A stretch of DNA of 64,000 nt from Prauserella salsuginis (GCF_024648885.1 NZ_JANBBF010000008.1:434001-498000); one strand, 5' to 3'. Counted from the first letter of the stretch, positions 1 through 8,368 are shown. Numbers and translations are program-made. Notes: a model not told the origin generated them from the sequence alone.

Positions 1-75
1 CGTGCGGCCGGAGTCCTTGGAGAACTCGGTCGCGCCGATGCCGGCGATCGCCGCCGTCCCGCTGAGCGCCGTCAT
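1..75 (-). CDS. ltp2: Lipid-transfer protein / thiolase-fold aldolase (Ltp2-like), N-terminus only
   Basis: Only the first 25 codons are in the window; they read MTALSGTAAIAGIGATEFSK and continue off the left edge. The AIxGIGxTxFSK pattern is the usual N-terminus of SCP2-thiolase/lipid-transfer proteins. The ATG (73-75) overlaps the TGA of the preceding MaoC gene in an ATGA junction, so it is the last visible gene of the side-chain operon. In Mycobacterium the gene after chsH1 is ltp2, whose product works with the DUF35 domain of ChsH2 as a retro-aldolase that releases propionyl-CoA from the steroid side chain. The identity rests on N-terminal sequence plus gene order; the catalytic part is not visible. 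Confidence 0.7.
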   Translation of the reverse strand, partial: MTALSGTAAIAGIGATEFSKDSGRT

Positions 76-461
76 GCCGCCACCTCGATCCGTACCGTTG
101 CCGACACGTGTTGCCCCAGACTGTCCGTACCGGAGACCGACACGGTCACGTCGTGGCCGTCGACCTCCGCCACACTGCCGGTGAAGGTCAGTTCGTCGCC
201 CGCATAGCACGGCACGCCGAGCCGGAGGTCGACCGACCGGACCAGCGCGTCGGGTCCGGCCCAGTCGGTGACGAACCGCTGCACCAGGCCCGTGTCGGTG
301 AGGATGTTCAGGAAGATGTCCCGCGACCCGCGCGTGACGGCGGCATCACGGTCGTGGTGCACGTCCTGGAAGTCCCGGGTGGCCAGCGCCGTGGCGACCA
401 CGAACGTCGGCGTCACCTCGACGGTCAGCGGTGGCAGCTCCGTACCCACGGTGATGGTCAT
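72..461 (-). CDS. chsH1: MaoC-like enoyl-CoA hydratase subunit ChsH1
   Basis: A 129-residue single hot-dog protein. The segment DFQDVHHDRDAA (about residues 34-45) sits where R-hydratases carry the D-x4-H active-site pair, and it keeps both acid and histidines. ChsH1 pairs with the ChsH2 MaoC domain to hydrate the C22 double bond of the three-carbon steroid side-chain CoA thioester. The ATG at 461 was chosen over the one at 476 because it forms an ATGA overlap with the chsH2 stop and has GGAGGG eight bases upstream. Its own stop overlaps ltp2. Family and order match Rv3541c in the igr operon. Assignment to steroid rather than generic acyl-CoA substrate is inferred from the operon and KstR boxes. 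Confidence 0.82.
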   Translation of the reverse strand: MTITVGTELPPLTVEVTPTFVVATALATRDFQDVHHDRDAAVTRGSRDIFLNILTDTGLVQRFVTDWAGPDALVRSVDLRLGVPCYAGDELTFTGSVAEVDGHDVTVSVSGTDSLGQHVSATVRIEVAA

Positions 462-1663
462 GACCGCACCCTCCATGCCGGCAACGTCAGCTCGTCGTCG
501 ATCCGGTCGAAGCTCGCCTCCACCGCGAGCCCGATGTGGACGTCGGCCGGGTCCACCCCGTGCAGTTCGCCGAGCATCCGCACGCCCTCGTCCAGTTCGA
601 CCAGCGCGAGCACGAACGGCAGCCGCTTGCCGGGCACCGGCGGATGGTGATGGACGAGAAAGCTGTAGACGGTCCCGGTTCCCGCCGCGACCACGTAGTC
701 CGGTTCGGCATTCAGGTCACCGTCCGGCGGCATCGGCCCCGGCGGATGCCGGAGTGTCTCGCCCCAGCGCTGGATGCGCAGCTCGCCCTCACGCAGACCG
801 TCCCAGAAGAACGCGTTGTCCCGCGTCACCACCGGACGCAGCACCTGTGCGGCCTCGGCCGCCCGCCCCTCACCACCGCCGGAGTCACCAGTGCCGGAGT
901 CACCACGGCCGTCGTCACCGCTGCCGGCCGTGTCCGTCGTCGCCGCACCGGACGGGGCATCGCGCCCGCCCGCCGTGGTCCCTGCTTCTCCGGTTGTCCC
1001 TGCTTCTCCGGTTGTCCCTGCGTTGGTTGTCCCCGTGGAGTGGCCGGTGGCCTGCTGTTCCGGCGGCCGGAACTTCAGGATCCGGAACGTCATCTCCGCG
1101 ACGGCCTCGTCACCGACGTACCAGGTCGTGCGGGTGGTGACGAACCAGCCTTCCCCCAGCGCGGTCCGTTTCGGCCCGACGATGTTCTCCAGCACCGACG
1201 ATGCGGCGACGTGCTCACCGGGGCGCAGATAGCGGTGGTAGGTCTGCGCCGAGTCGGTCGCCACGACCGACGTGTAACCCGCCTCGTCGAGCAGTTCGGT
1301 CGCCCGGCGGAGCGGATCGTCGGGGGGCCGCACCCCGTACAGTCCGCGCATCGTCCACACCTGGGCCATCGCGGGCGGGGCGACGAGTTCGCCGTGCACG
1401 GATGCAGCCGCCGCCTCCGCGTCGGTGTACACCGGGTTCGCGTCGCCGATCGCCTCGACCCAGTTGTTGATCATCGCCTGGTTCACCGGATCCCGCGCCG
1501 GCTCAGGAGCCGACGGTCCGGCCTCGGTGATCTCGCGCGCGGCCTCCTCGATGCGCCGGCCGGCACCGGCCGGGTCGCCGCGACCGTCCGCCGCGGCGCC
1601 GTCCGTGGCGGCGCCGTCCGTAGTGGCACTGTCTGTGGTGGCACGGTCCGCGGCCGCGCTCAT
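458..1663 (-). CDS. chsH2: ChsH2-like fusion: MaoC hot-dog domain plus DUF35 OB-fold domain
   Basis: 401 residues: a low-complexity N-terminus rich in TTDGAATDG-type repeats (about 1-32), a MaoC hot-dog domain (about 35-205), a Gly/Thr-rich linker with repeated GTTGEA units (about 210-270), and a C-terminal DUF35 domain (about 280-401). In the MaoC domain the motif reads GDANPVY, with Tyr where active hydratases have His, so catalysis should come from ChsH1. The DUF35 domain usually opens with a four-Cys zinc ribbon; here the equivalent stretch is IQRWGETLRHPPGPM, and I see no cysteine in the protein. Mycobacterial ChsH2 DUF35 is the partner of Ltp2. The linker is longer than I expect for the family. 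Both ends overlap neighbours (ATGA), indicating a tightly coupled operon. Confidence 0.85.
   Translation of the reverse strand: MSAAADRATTDSATTDGAATDGAAADGRGDPAGAGRRIEEAAREITEAGPSAPEPARDPVNQAMINNWVEAIGDANPVYTDAEAAAASVHGELVAPPAMAQVWTMRGLYGVRPPDDPLRRATELLDEAGYTSVVATDSAQTYHRYLRPGEHVAASSVLENIVGPKRTALGEGWFVTTRTTWYVGDEAVAEMTFRILKFRPPEQQATGHSTGTTNAGTTGEAGTTGEAGTTAGGRDAPSGAATTDTAGSGDDGRGDSGTGDSGGGEGRAAEAAQVLRPVVTRDNAFFWDGLREGELRIQRWGETLRHPPGPMPPDGDLNAEPDYVVAAGTGTVYSFLVHHHPPVPGKRLPFVLALVELDEGVRMLGELHGVDPADVHIGLAVEASFDRIDDELTLPAWRVRS
979..1032. repeat. 18-bp tandem repeat in the chsH2 linker
   Basis: Two exact copies of an 18-base unit (GTCCCTGCTTCTCCGGTT) followed by a diverged third copy. On the coding strand they encode the GTTGEAGTTGEAGTT part of the inter-domain linker. 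The unit length is a multiple of three, so copy-number change would lengthen or shorten the linker without a frameshift. Confidence 0.85.
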
Positions 1664-2841
1664 CGCGGCACCCTCGGCAGTCCCAGTCCGAACTGTGCGA
1701 TCAGTTCCCGTTGGATCTCGTTCACTCCGCCTCCGAACGTCAGCACGGTGTTGCGTTTCGTGAGCGTGTCCAGCCAGGCGGCGAGTTCGGCCGTGTCCGG
1801 ATCGGACGGATCGCCGTGCCTGCCGACCAGCTCCTCCAGCAGCCTGCTCACCCGCTGGTGCCGCTCGGACGAGAGCACCTTCGTGGCCGAGGCGTCCGCC
1901 ACCGACCCGGGTTCGGACACCGCGACCTGCCAGTTGAGCAGTTCGTTGACGCGGGTGACGGCGTGGATCTCACCGAGCGCGCGGCGCACGTCGGGCAGGT
2001 CCAGCAGCGGCGTGCCGTCGGGAGTCGACCGCTCGGCCGCCCAGCGGCGCACCCGGTCGTAGAGCCCGCCTATCCGGCCGGCGGGCCCGAGCATGACCCG
2101 CTCGTGGTTGAGCTGGGTCGTGATGAGCTTCCACCCGGCGTTCTCCTCACCCACCAGCATGGCCCGCGGGACCCGCACGTCCGAGTAGTAGGTCGCGTTG
2201 ACGTGGTGCGCGCCGTCGCAGGTGATGATCGGTGTCCACGAGTAGCCCGGATCGGACGTGTCGACCATGAGGATGGAGATGCCCTCGTGCCGCCGCCGGT
2301 TCTCGTCCGACAGCGCGCCGGGATCGGTGCGGACCGCGAGCCAGATGTAGTCGGCGTCGTGGCCGCCCGTCGTGAAGATCTTCTGCCCGTTGACCACATA
2401 GGACTCGCCGTCGCGGACCGCCGTGGTGCGCAGGGCCGCGAGGTCGGTGCCAGCCTCCGGTTCGCTGTAGCCGATGGCGAAGTGCACCTCGCCCGCCAGG
2501 ATCGCGGGCAGGAAGCGGCGCTTCTGTTCCTCGGTGCCGAACCGCTGCAGCGTCGGCCCGACGGTCTGCAGCGTCACCGCCGGCAGCTGGATGTCGGCAC
2601 GGGCGGCCTCGTCGGCGAAGATGTGCTGTTCGACCGGCCCGAAGCCCAGGCCGCCGTATTCCTTCGGCCAGCCGACGCCGAGCCACCCGTCGCGGCCCAT
2701 CCGCCGTACCACCTCGCGGTAGGTGGGTCCGTGCCGTTCGCTGAGCAGCAGCGTGCGTTCCTCCGACGTGACGAGCCCGGTGAAGTACCGGCGCAGTTCG
2801 TCCCGCAGCCGCTCCTGCTCAGCGGTGAGCGCGATGTCCAT
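1660..2841 (-). CDS. chsE2: Acyl-CoA dehydrogenase ChsE2 (FadE29-like)
   Basis: 393-residue acyl-CoA dehydrogenase with the full three-part fold. The N-terminal helical domain begins MDIALTAEQERLRDELRRYF, the middle beta domain contains the FAD/substrate-loop signature IGYSEPEAGTDLAALRTTA (about residues 138-156) and NGQKIFTT, and a C-terminal helical domain ends GGGVNEIQRELIAQFGLGLPR. Position directly after chsE1 and before chsH2 matches fadE29 of the igr operon. There the two gene products form an alpha2beta2 dehydrogenase acting on the propionyl-CoA side chain of 3-oxo-steroid intermediates. The stop overlaps the chsH2 start and its own ATG overlaps the chsE1 stop by one base, fitting equimolar expression. 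The substrate is inferred from context. Confidence 0.85.
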   Translation of the reverse strand: MDIALTAEQERLRDELRRYFTGLVTSEERTLLLSERHGPTYREVVRRMGRDGWLGVGWPKEYGGLGFGPVEQHIFADEAARADIQLPAVTLQTVGPTLQRFGTEEQKRRFLPAILAGEVHFAIGYSEPEAGTDLAALRTTAVRDGESYVVNGQKIFTTGGHDADYIWLAVRTDPGALSDENRRRHEGISILMVDTSDPGYSWTPIITCDGAHHVNATYYSDVRVPRAMLVGEENAGWKLITTQLNHERVMLGPAGRIGGLYDRVRRWAAERSTPDGTPLLDLPDVRRALGEIHAVTRVNELLNWQVAVSEPGSVADASATKVLSSERHQRVSRLLEELVGRHGDPSDPDTAELAAWLDTLTKRNTVLTFGGGVNEIQRELIAQFGLGLPRVPR

Positions 2842-3959
2842 CAGGCGGCACCTCCGGCGAGCGCACCGACCCGGTCGAGCCGCAGCGACATCCCGCCGAT
2901 GCCGCGAACCAGGTCTTTCAACAGGGATGAGTACCGGTGCAGCGGGTAGGTCTCGTCAAGGCCGATACCGCCGTGCAGGTGGTGGCACGTCGCCATCGCC
3001 GGGGGCGCCTGCTCGGCCAGCCAGTACGCCGCGATCTCGAGATCGGCGTCGGCGCCGGACCCCTCGGCGAGCCGCCAGGACGCCGACTCCGCGGCCAGGT
3101 GCACCGTGCGCGCGGCTACGTAGACATCCGCGACCTGCTGCGCCACGGCCTGGAACGTGGCCAGCGGGCGGCCGAACTGTTCCCGGGTCGCCAGGTGCTG
3201 CGTGGTGAGCCCGAGGGCCCCGGCGAGCAGTCCGTCGCCGAACGCCGCGGCCCCGGAGAGCGCGTGTCGGTGCAGCGCCCGCAGCGCACCGCCGGGGTCA
3301 CCGGCGGCACCCAGCGGCGGTCCCGTCTCGGCTCCGTCGAGCCGCAGGCCCGCCTCCGGCGCGCCCGACGCCGTGGGCGCCGGGACGACCTGCACACCGG
3401 GCGCCGACGGGTCGAGCAGGAACACGCCCGTACCGCCGCCGACGACGGTGGCGGGCACGAGGATCCGCTCGGCCTCGGCACCCAGCGGCACCGCGGTCTT
3501 CACCCCGTCGAGCCGCCACGTCGTGGCCGCGGCCGTCTGCCCCGGAGCCGACGCGGTGGTCGCGGTGGTCGCGGGACGTTCGGCCATCGGGGCCGAGGGT
3601 TCGTGCAACGCGGCGGTCAGCAGCGCGTCCCCCGCCGCCACGGCCTGCAGCAGGCCGGCGTACCGCTCGGCCGCACCGAGGTCCACGAGTGGCGCCAGGC
3701 CGAGCGTCAGGGTCGCCCACGCGGGCGCGTGCGAGCCGGCGCGGCCGACCTCCCGCACCACGGCGGCCGTCTCCGCGGGACCGAGCCCGTCCCCGCCGAG
3801 CGATTCCGGCACGGCGAGGGCGAGCAGTCCGGCATCGGCCAGTTCACGCCAGGCCTCGGCCCCGTCGGCGGCACCGCCGCCATCGCCCGCGGCCCGGGCC
3901 AGTGCACCCGCCGTGAGTTCGGACGCGGTGCGCTGCGTCTCGTCCGGAGTGAAATCCAC
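2841..3959 (-). CDS. chsE1: Acyl-CoA dehydrogenase ChsE1 (FadE28-like)
   Basis: 372 residues, Ala/Gly-rich, with a degenerate acyl-CoA dehydrogenase fold: a helical N-terminus (FTPDETQRTASELTAGALARA), a poorly conserved middle domain, and a better conserved C-terminal half with LTTQHLATREQFGRPLATFQAVAQQVADVYV and HHLHGGIGLDETYPLHRY. The GTG at 3959 was chosen because AAGGAG lies four bases upstream and the protein then aligns with the family start; a longer frame to 4055 adds unlikely Arg-rich sequence. It is the first gene of the minus-strand igr-like operon, 104 bp downstream of a KstR box. ChsE1-type subunits act only as heteromers with ChsE2. The divergence of the central domain is typical of these paired dehydrogenases. 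Confidence 0.82.
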   Translation of the reverse strand: MDFTPDETQRTASELTAGALARAAGDGGGAADGAEAWRELADAGLLALAVPESLGGDGLGPAETAAVVREVGRAGSHAPAWATLTLGLAPLVDLGAAERYAGLLQAVAAGDALLTAALHEPSAPMAERPATTATTASAPGQTAAATTWRLDGVKTAVPLGAEAERILVPATVVGGGTGVFLLDPSAPGVQVVPAPTASGAPEAGLRLDGAETGPPLGAAGDPGGALRALHRHALSGAAAFGDGLLAGALGLTTQHLATREQFGRPLATFQAVAQQVADVYVAARTVHLAAESASWRLAEGSGADADLEIAAYWLAEQAPPAMATCHHLHGGIGLDETYPLHRYSSLLKDLVRGIGGMSLRLDRVGALAGGAA

Positions 3960-4062
3960 GCGACTCCTTCGTCCAGCGCCGTGCGGCGTCGCCGGTCCTC
4001 GCGGGCGCCGCAGGACCGTCCCCACGACGACCGCGACCCGCCGGTCCGACACCATCGATATT

Positions 4063-4076
4063 TATAACATGTTCTA
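4063..4076. promoter_or_regulatory. KstR operator between chsE1 and the divergent hydrolase
   Basis: TATAACATGTTCTA is an exact match to the KstR consensus TnnAACnnGTTnnA. It lies in the AT-rich patch of the divergent promoter region, so it could repress both the side-chain operon and the hydrolase. The kstR gene itself is 3.6 kb away in this window. Confidence 0.8.
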
Positions 4077-4179
4077 GTTTGCTGGATGGATGCACCCGCT
4101 GGCAAGGACGCTCCCGATTTCCAAGGGAGGAACCAGTTCTCGACACAGGACGCCACCGGTTCCCGGATACGCTGGCCGC

Positions 4180-5454
4180 ATGCACGCGTTGTTCCGTGCG
4201 CGCCGAGCGCTGCAACTGGCCCTGACCACCAACGCGATCCGGCCGTGGTCCGGACACCGGGTCTCCGTCCCCACCTTCGTCGCAGGCTGGCTGACCTCCG
4301 AACTCGCGCCGCACCTGCTCGCGCTCACCGCCGCCGACACGGCCGCCCACCTCGTCCGTCATCGCCGCACGAGCGACCCCGCCGGCCTGGCGATGGCGGC
4401 CGCGTCCGCGGGCGGACTCGCCACCCTCATCGCATCCGCCCGCCGCGCCCGTGACGTCGTCGACACCGCTCTCACCGACGCCCTCGGTCCGGACCACCGC
4501 GCCGCGACCGGTGAGCGCGCACCCGACGACGTGGCGACACTGTGGGGCAGGCTGGCGTTCCCGTTCCGCATGGACACCCGCGGTGTCCGGCGCGACCGCG
4601 ACATCGCCTACGCCCAGGGCGGACGCCGGTTCCTGCTGGACGTCTACCGGCCGAGCGAACCCGGCACCGGCAGGCCCGTGCTGCTGCAGGTACACGGCGG
4701 CGCGTGGATGACCGGCAGCAAGAACGAGCAGGGCGTCCCGCTGATGCTGCACATGGCCCGGCGCGGCTGGACGTGCGTGGCGATCAACTACCCGCTCTCG
4801 CCCCGGTCCCGCTGGCCCGAGCACATCGTGGCCGCCAAACGCGCCCTCGCCTGGATCCGGGACCACATCACCGACTACGGCGGAGATCCCTCGTTCGTCG
4901 TCACCACGGGCGGTTCGGCGGGCGGGCACCTGGCGTCGCTGCTGGCACTGACCCCGAACGACCCCGCGTTCCAACCGGGCTTCACCGACAGCGACACCAG
5001 CGTGCAGGGCTGCGTACCGCACTACGGCGTCTACGACTTCGCCGCGACGAGCGGCTCCCGCGCCAGCGCCGCTCGGATGCGCGGCCTGCTGGCGCGGTTC
5101 GTCATGGGCCCCGACCCGACCCACGAGGACTACGTCGCCGCCTCCCCGCTGGACCGCATCACCGACGCGGCACCGCCGTTCTTCGTGATCCACGGCGACC
5201 TGGACAGCCTCGTACCCGTCCGCGAGGCACGCCGGTTCGTCGACGCCCTGCGCGCCGTCTCGCCGCAGCCCGTGGCCTACGCCGAGATCCCGGGCGCACA
5301 GCACGCGTTCGACATCTTCCCGTCGATCCGCAGCGCCCACGTCGTCGGCGGCGTGGAACGGTTTCTCGAATGGACCCGCGCCCAACACCGCAACGGCCCG
5401 GGAACGCCCGTCAGTGGCGAGGCAGGCCCAGCAACCGCTGCGCCACCACGTTGA
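4180..5454 (+). CDS. Alpha/beta hydrolase (HSL/carboxylesterase family)
   Basis: 424 residues. A helical N-terminal region of about 150 residues precedes the hydrolase domain. The oxyanion-hole motif HGGAW is at 172-176 and the nucleophile elbow GGSAGG at 244-249 (Ser246). The acid and histidine are probably Asp342 (HGDLDSLVP) and His375 (GAQHAF). The arrangement resembles mycobacterial Lip-type esterases with an N-terminal extension. The start at 4180 (MHALFRARRALQLAL) was chosen because the sequence before it looks non-coding; an in-frame ATG at 4090 lies only 14 bp after the KstR box, so a leaderless longer form is possible. It overlaps the convergent chsE3 gene by 44 bp. Control by KstR suggests a lipid or steroid-ester substrate; the actual substrate is unknown. 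Confidence 0.75.
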   Translation: MHALFRARRALQLALTTNAIRPWSGHRVSVPTFVAGWLTSELAPHLLALTAADTAAHLVRHRRTSDPAGLAMAAASAGGLATLIASARRARDVVDTALTDALGPDHRAATGERAPDDVATLWGRLAFPFRMDTRGVRRDRDIAYAQGGRRFLLDVYRPSEPGTGRPVLLQVHGGAWMTGSKNEQGVPLMLHMARRGWTCVAINYPLSPRSRWPEHIVAAKRALAWIRDHITDYGGDPSFVVTTGGSAGGHLASLLALTPNDPAFQPGFTDSDTSVQGCVPHYGVYDFAATSGSRASAARMRGLLARFVMGPDPTHEDYVAASPLDRITDAAPPFFVIHGDLDSLVPVREARRFVDALRAVSPQPVAYAEIPGAQHAFDIFPSIRSAHVVGGVERFLEWTRAQHRNGPGTPVSGEAGPATAAPPR

Positions 5455-7585
5455 GCAGCACCTGCGTCGTCCCGCCCGCGATGCTCAAACACCGCGTGAG
5501 CAGGAACTCGTGCTGCGCCGCCGACGTCGCCTCGTCGACGACGACTCCGCGGGAACCCCGCACCTCCAGTGCCGTCTCGGCGACCTCCTGCCGGTGCCGC
5601 ACCCCCAGCAGCTTCTGCACGCTCGACTCCGCACCGGGCTGACCGCCCCCGAGCCTCCGGACCGTGTCCCGCACGCCGAGAACCGACACGGCCGACCCGT
5701 CGACGACCAGCGCACCGAGACGTTCCGCATCCAGGTCGGGCTGCGCGACCAGCAGTTCCTCCACGGCCTCGCCGACGGCCGATCCGCCGCCGAGTGCGAC
5801 GCGCTCGTTGGCGAGGGTCGTACGCGCGAGCGACCACCCGCCGTTCACCTCACCCACGACATCGGCGTCCGGAACGAACACCCCGTCCAGGAACACCTCG
5901 TTGAACCGCACCTCACCGGTGATCTCGCGCAGCGGCCGCACCTCGATGCCCGGCGCCCGCATGTCGACGAGGAAGTACGTGATGCCACGGTGTTTCGGGG
6001 CGTCCGGGTCGGTGCGGGCAAGGCAGATCGCCCGGTCCGCCTCGTGCGCGAGCGAGGTCCAGACCTTCTGACCGGAAAGTCGCCATCCGGCGACGCCCTC
6101 GCGCTCGGCCCGTTCCGCCGAGGTGCGCAGGGACGCGAGGTCGGATCCTGCTCCGGGTTCGCTGAACAGCTGGCACCACGTCACCTCGCCGCGCAACGTC
6201 GGCAGGACGAACCGTCGCCGCTGCTCCTCGGAGCCGTGTTCGAGGATGGTCGGCAGCGCCCACGCGCCGACCACCAGGTCGGGCCGCGTCACGTCGGCGC
6301 GATCGAACTCGGCGTCGATCACCAGCTGCTGGGCCGGCGTGGCGTCGAGCCCGTACGGCCGAGGCCAGTGCGGCGCCAGGTAACCGCTCTCGGCGAGCCG
6401 CACCCGGGCGTCACTCCCGGCCAGGCCGGCGACCTCAGCCGCCAGTGCGGCCGCTGCGCGGCGCGTCTCGGCCAGTGCCTCCCCCTCGGGGGCGCCGCTG
6501 CCGGCGTGGGCGTCGACGTCGACCTCGACACCGCGCCGGAGACCGCCCCGGGTCAGCTCCCCCGCACGGCAGCGCCACCGCGCCGTGCCACCGAGCAGCT
6601 GACGCAACGACACCGCGCGGCGCAGGTACCGGTGCGCGTCGTGCTCCCAGGTGAAGCCGATCCCGCCGAGCACCTGGATGCAGTCCTTGGCGGTGTCGAC
6701 GGCCGCGTCGAGCGCGCCCGCAGCAGCGACCGCCGCGGCGACGGCGAACTGCTCGCCGTCGCCCGTGTCGGCGGCCCGTGCGGCATCCCACGCGAGCGCC
6801 GCGGCCGACTCGGACCGGCACAGCATCTCCGCGCACAGGTGCTGCACCGCCTGGAACGCGCCGATGGGACTGCCGAACTGCTCCCGGACCCGCGCGTACT
6901 CGCTCGCCGTGCGCACGCACCAGTCCGCCACGCCCGCAGCCTCCGCGGCCGCCAGCGTGGCCGCGAGTTCCGGCACCGCGATCCGGCCCAGCACGTCGGC
7001 CGCCGGCACGGTCACCGCCCGGAGCTGCGCCGTCGCGACGCGGCGGCTCGGGTCGAACGATTCGTGCTCGGCCACCCGGACTCGCCCTGCTTCGACCGCG
7101 AACCACACCGTGTCCGCAGCGGACACGCTCGCCACGTGCTCGCCCTCGGCACCGTCGGTACCGGTGCGCGCGGCGAGCACCAGCACATCCGCGTCGGGAC
7201 CGTCCACCAGCACCGGTGTGGTGCCGTCGACGACGAGGCCGCCGTCCCCGCCCGGCCACGCGACGAGATCCGCCGCATCGAGTGCCACCGCCGCCCGCAC
7301 CGTGCCCGCGGCCACGGCGGGTGCATGCCGGGCGGCCACAGCGGACTCCGGCCGCTGGGCCCACGAGAGCCCGGCGAGGATCGTGCCGAATCCGGCGCCG
7401 CCCGCCAGCTCACCCGCTGCGGCCGCGATTCCCGCCACCAGGTCCGTCACACCGCCGCCCGCCCCGCCGAGCGACTCCGGCAGGGCGATCGACGGCAACC
7501 CGATGCCGCCGATCGCCGTGGCCGGGTCCGGGGACTGCGCCGCGGCGCACACGGCGTCGGCCAGTGCTCGTTGCTCGTCCGTCAT
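5411..7585 (-). CDS. chsE3: Two-domain acyl-CoA dehydrogenase ChsE3 (FadE34-like)
   Basis: 724 residues, about twice the usual length: two acyl-CoA dehydrogenase modules in tandem. The N-terminal half is divergent but keeps VREQFGSPIGAFQAVQHLCAEM and LGGIGFTWEHDAHRYLRR. The C-terminal half has the clear signatures CQLFSEPGAGSDLASLRTSA and WRLSGQKVWTSLAH and ends IAGGTTQVLLNVVAQRLLGLPRH. This fused layout and a position divergent from kstR match FadE34 (Rv3573c) next to kstR (Rv3574), which dehydrogenates the five-carbon steroid side chain. The ATG at 7585 was preferred to the GTG at 7597, which has no ribosome site. A perfect KstR box lies 24 bp upstream, so repression by KstR is likely. Confidence 0.87.
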   Translation of the reverse strand: MTDEQRALADAVCAAAQSPDPATAIGGIGLPSIALPESLGGAGGGVTDLVAGIAAAAGELAGGAGFGTILAGLSWAQRPESAVAARHAPAVAAGTVRAAVALDAADLVAWPGGDGGLVVDGTTPVLVDGPDADVLVLAARTGTDGAEGEHVASVSAADTVWFAVEAGRVRVAEHESFDPSRRVATAQLRAVTVPAADVLGRIAVPELAATLAAAEAAGVADWCVRTASEYARVREQFGSPIGAFQAVQHLCAEMLCRSESAAALAWDAARAADTGDGEQFAVAAAVAAAGALDAAVDTAKDCIQVLGGIGFTWEHDAHRYLRRAVSLRQLLGGTARWRCRAGELTRGGLRRGVEVDVDAHAGSGAPEGEALAETRRAAAALAAEVAGLAGSDARVRLAESGYLAPHWPRPYGLDATPAQQLVIDAEFDRADVTRPDLVVGAWALPTILEHGSEEQRRRFVLPTLRGEVTWCQLFSEPGAGSDLASLRTSAERAEREGVAGWRLSGQKVWTSLAHEADRAICLARTDPDAPKHRGITYFLVDMRAPGIEVRPLREITGEVRFNEVFLDGVFVPDADVVGEVNGGWSLARTTLANERVALGGGSAVGEAVEELLVAQPDLDAERLGALVVDGSAVSVLGVRDTVRRLGGGQPGAESSVQKLLGVRHRQEVAETALEVRGSRGVVVDEATSAAQHEFLLTRCLSIAGGTTQVLLNVVAQRLLGLPRH

Positions 7586-7608
7586 CGCGATACCCACGAC
7601 GGCGATTG

Positions 7609-7622
7609 TAGAACATGTTTCA
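7609..7622. promoter_or_regulatory. KstR operator upstream of chsE3
   Basis: TAGAACATGTTTCA is an exact match to TnnAACnnGTTnnA, 24 bp upstream of the chosen chsE3 ATG and 95 bp upstream of kstR. It shares the core AACATGTT with the box at 4063-4076. Confidence 0.82.
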
Positions 7623-7684
7623 CTTAACCGGGTGTAGCCCGAGCATCGGTTTCAGCCGATATTGGGTAGACTGCAGATCAGGAC

Positions 7685-7698
7685 TGGAACAGGTTCTT
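7685..7698. promoter_or_regulatory. Probable second KstR site at the kstR promoter (autoregulation)
   Basis: TGGAACAGGTTCTT matches seven of the eight fixed positions of TnnAACnnGTTnnA (last base T instead of A). It ends 18 bp before the chosen kstR start, where bound repressor would block transcription or be part of the leader. Autoregulation is usual for KstR. Confidence 0.55.
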
Positions 7699-7716
7699 TA
7701 ATCAGGAGAGATGCCG

Positions 7717-8361
7717 ATGGCAAGCAAGCCCAAGGCGCCGGCCTCGTCGAAGACGGCGTCCCGGAGCTCGACCGCTCTCGGCCCGATGGGCGGGGACGAG
7801 CCCGGGACGGCGGCACAGCGCGACCGGCGCAAGCGCATCCTCGACGCGACGCTCGCCCTCGCGGCGAAGGGCGGCTACGACGCCGTGCAGATGCGTACCG
7901 TGGCCGAACGCGCCGACGTCGCCCTCGGCACTCTCTACCGCTACTTCCCGTCCAAGATCCACCTGCTCGTGTCCGGACTCGCGCGCGAGTTCGAACGAGC
8001 ACAGGACAAGCTCGACCGCGGCAGCATCCCGGGCGAGACGTCCACCGAGCGACTGCTCGTGGTCCTGGGCCGCAACACCCGCATGATGCAACGGGACCCG
8101 CATCTCACCGAGGCGATGGTGCGGGCGTTCATGTTCGCCGACACCACGGCGGCGGCCGAGGTCGAACAGGTCGGCGCCATGATGGAGAACATGTTCGCCA
8201 AGGCGATGGGCATCGAGGAGCCCACCGACCACGACCGCGACGTCTTCCACGTGATCGCCGACGTCTGGATGGCCAACCTCGTTGCCTGGGTCACCCGCCG
8301 TGCGTCCGCGGCGGACGTCGCCAAACGCCTCGAGTTGTCGGTCCACCTGCTCCTCGACTGA
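7717..8361 (+). CDS. kstR: TetR-family repressor KstR (cholesterol catabolism)
   Basis: 214 residues. The DNA-binding domain (about residues 34-85) reads AQRDRRKRILDATLALAAKG, then VQMRTVAERADVALGTLYRYFPSK, nearly the same as mycobacterial KstR, as is the C-terminal VTRRASAADVAKRLELSVHLLL. An N-terminal Lys/Ser-rich extension of about 30 residues is extra. The ATG at 7717 was chosen because AGGAG at 7704-7708 is eight bases away; the in-frame ATG at 7711 is too close. KstR senses 3-oxo-cholestenoic acid-type CoA thioesters and represses the catabolic regulon. Adjacent and divergent chsE3 reproduces the mycobacterial arrangement, and its recognition sequence appears three times in this window. 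Confidence 0.93.
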   Translation: MASKPKAPASSKTASRSSTALGPMGGDEPGTAAQRDRRKRILDATLALAAKGGYDAVQMRTVAERADVALGTLYRYFPSKIHLLVSGLAREFERAQDKLDRGSIPGETSTERLLVVLGRNTRMMQRDPHLTEAMVRAFMFADTTAAAEVEQVGAMMENMFAKAMGIEEPTDHDRDVFHVIADVWMANLVAWVTRRASAADVAKRLELSVHLLLD

Positions 8362-8368
8362 ACCGTCA

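Noticed and set aside
3960-4055. Longer N-terminus for ChsE1
   Set aside because: The added residues are Arg-rich, reach into the promoter/operator region, and the GTG at 3959 has an AAGGAG ribosome site.
5414-7627. A 737-codon plus-strand open frame
   Set aside because: Antisense to the clear two-domain acyl-CoA dehydrogenase; Arg/His/Pro-rich composition typical of a shadow frame.
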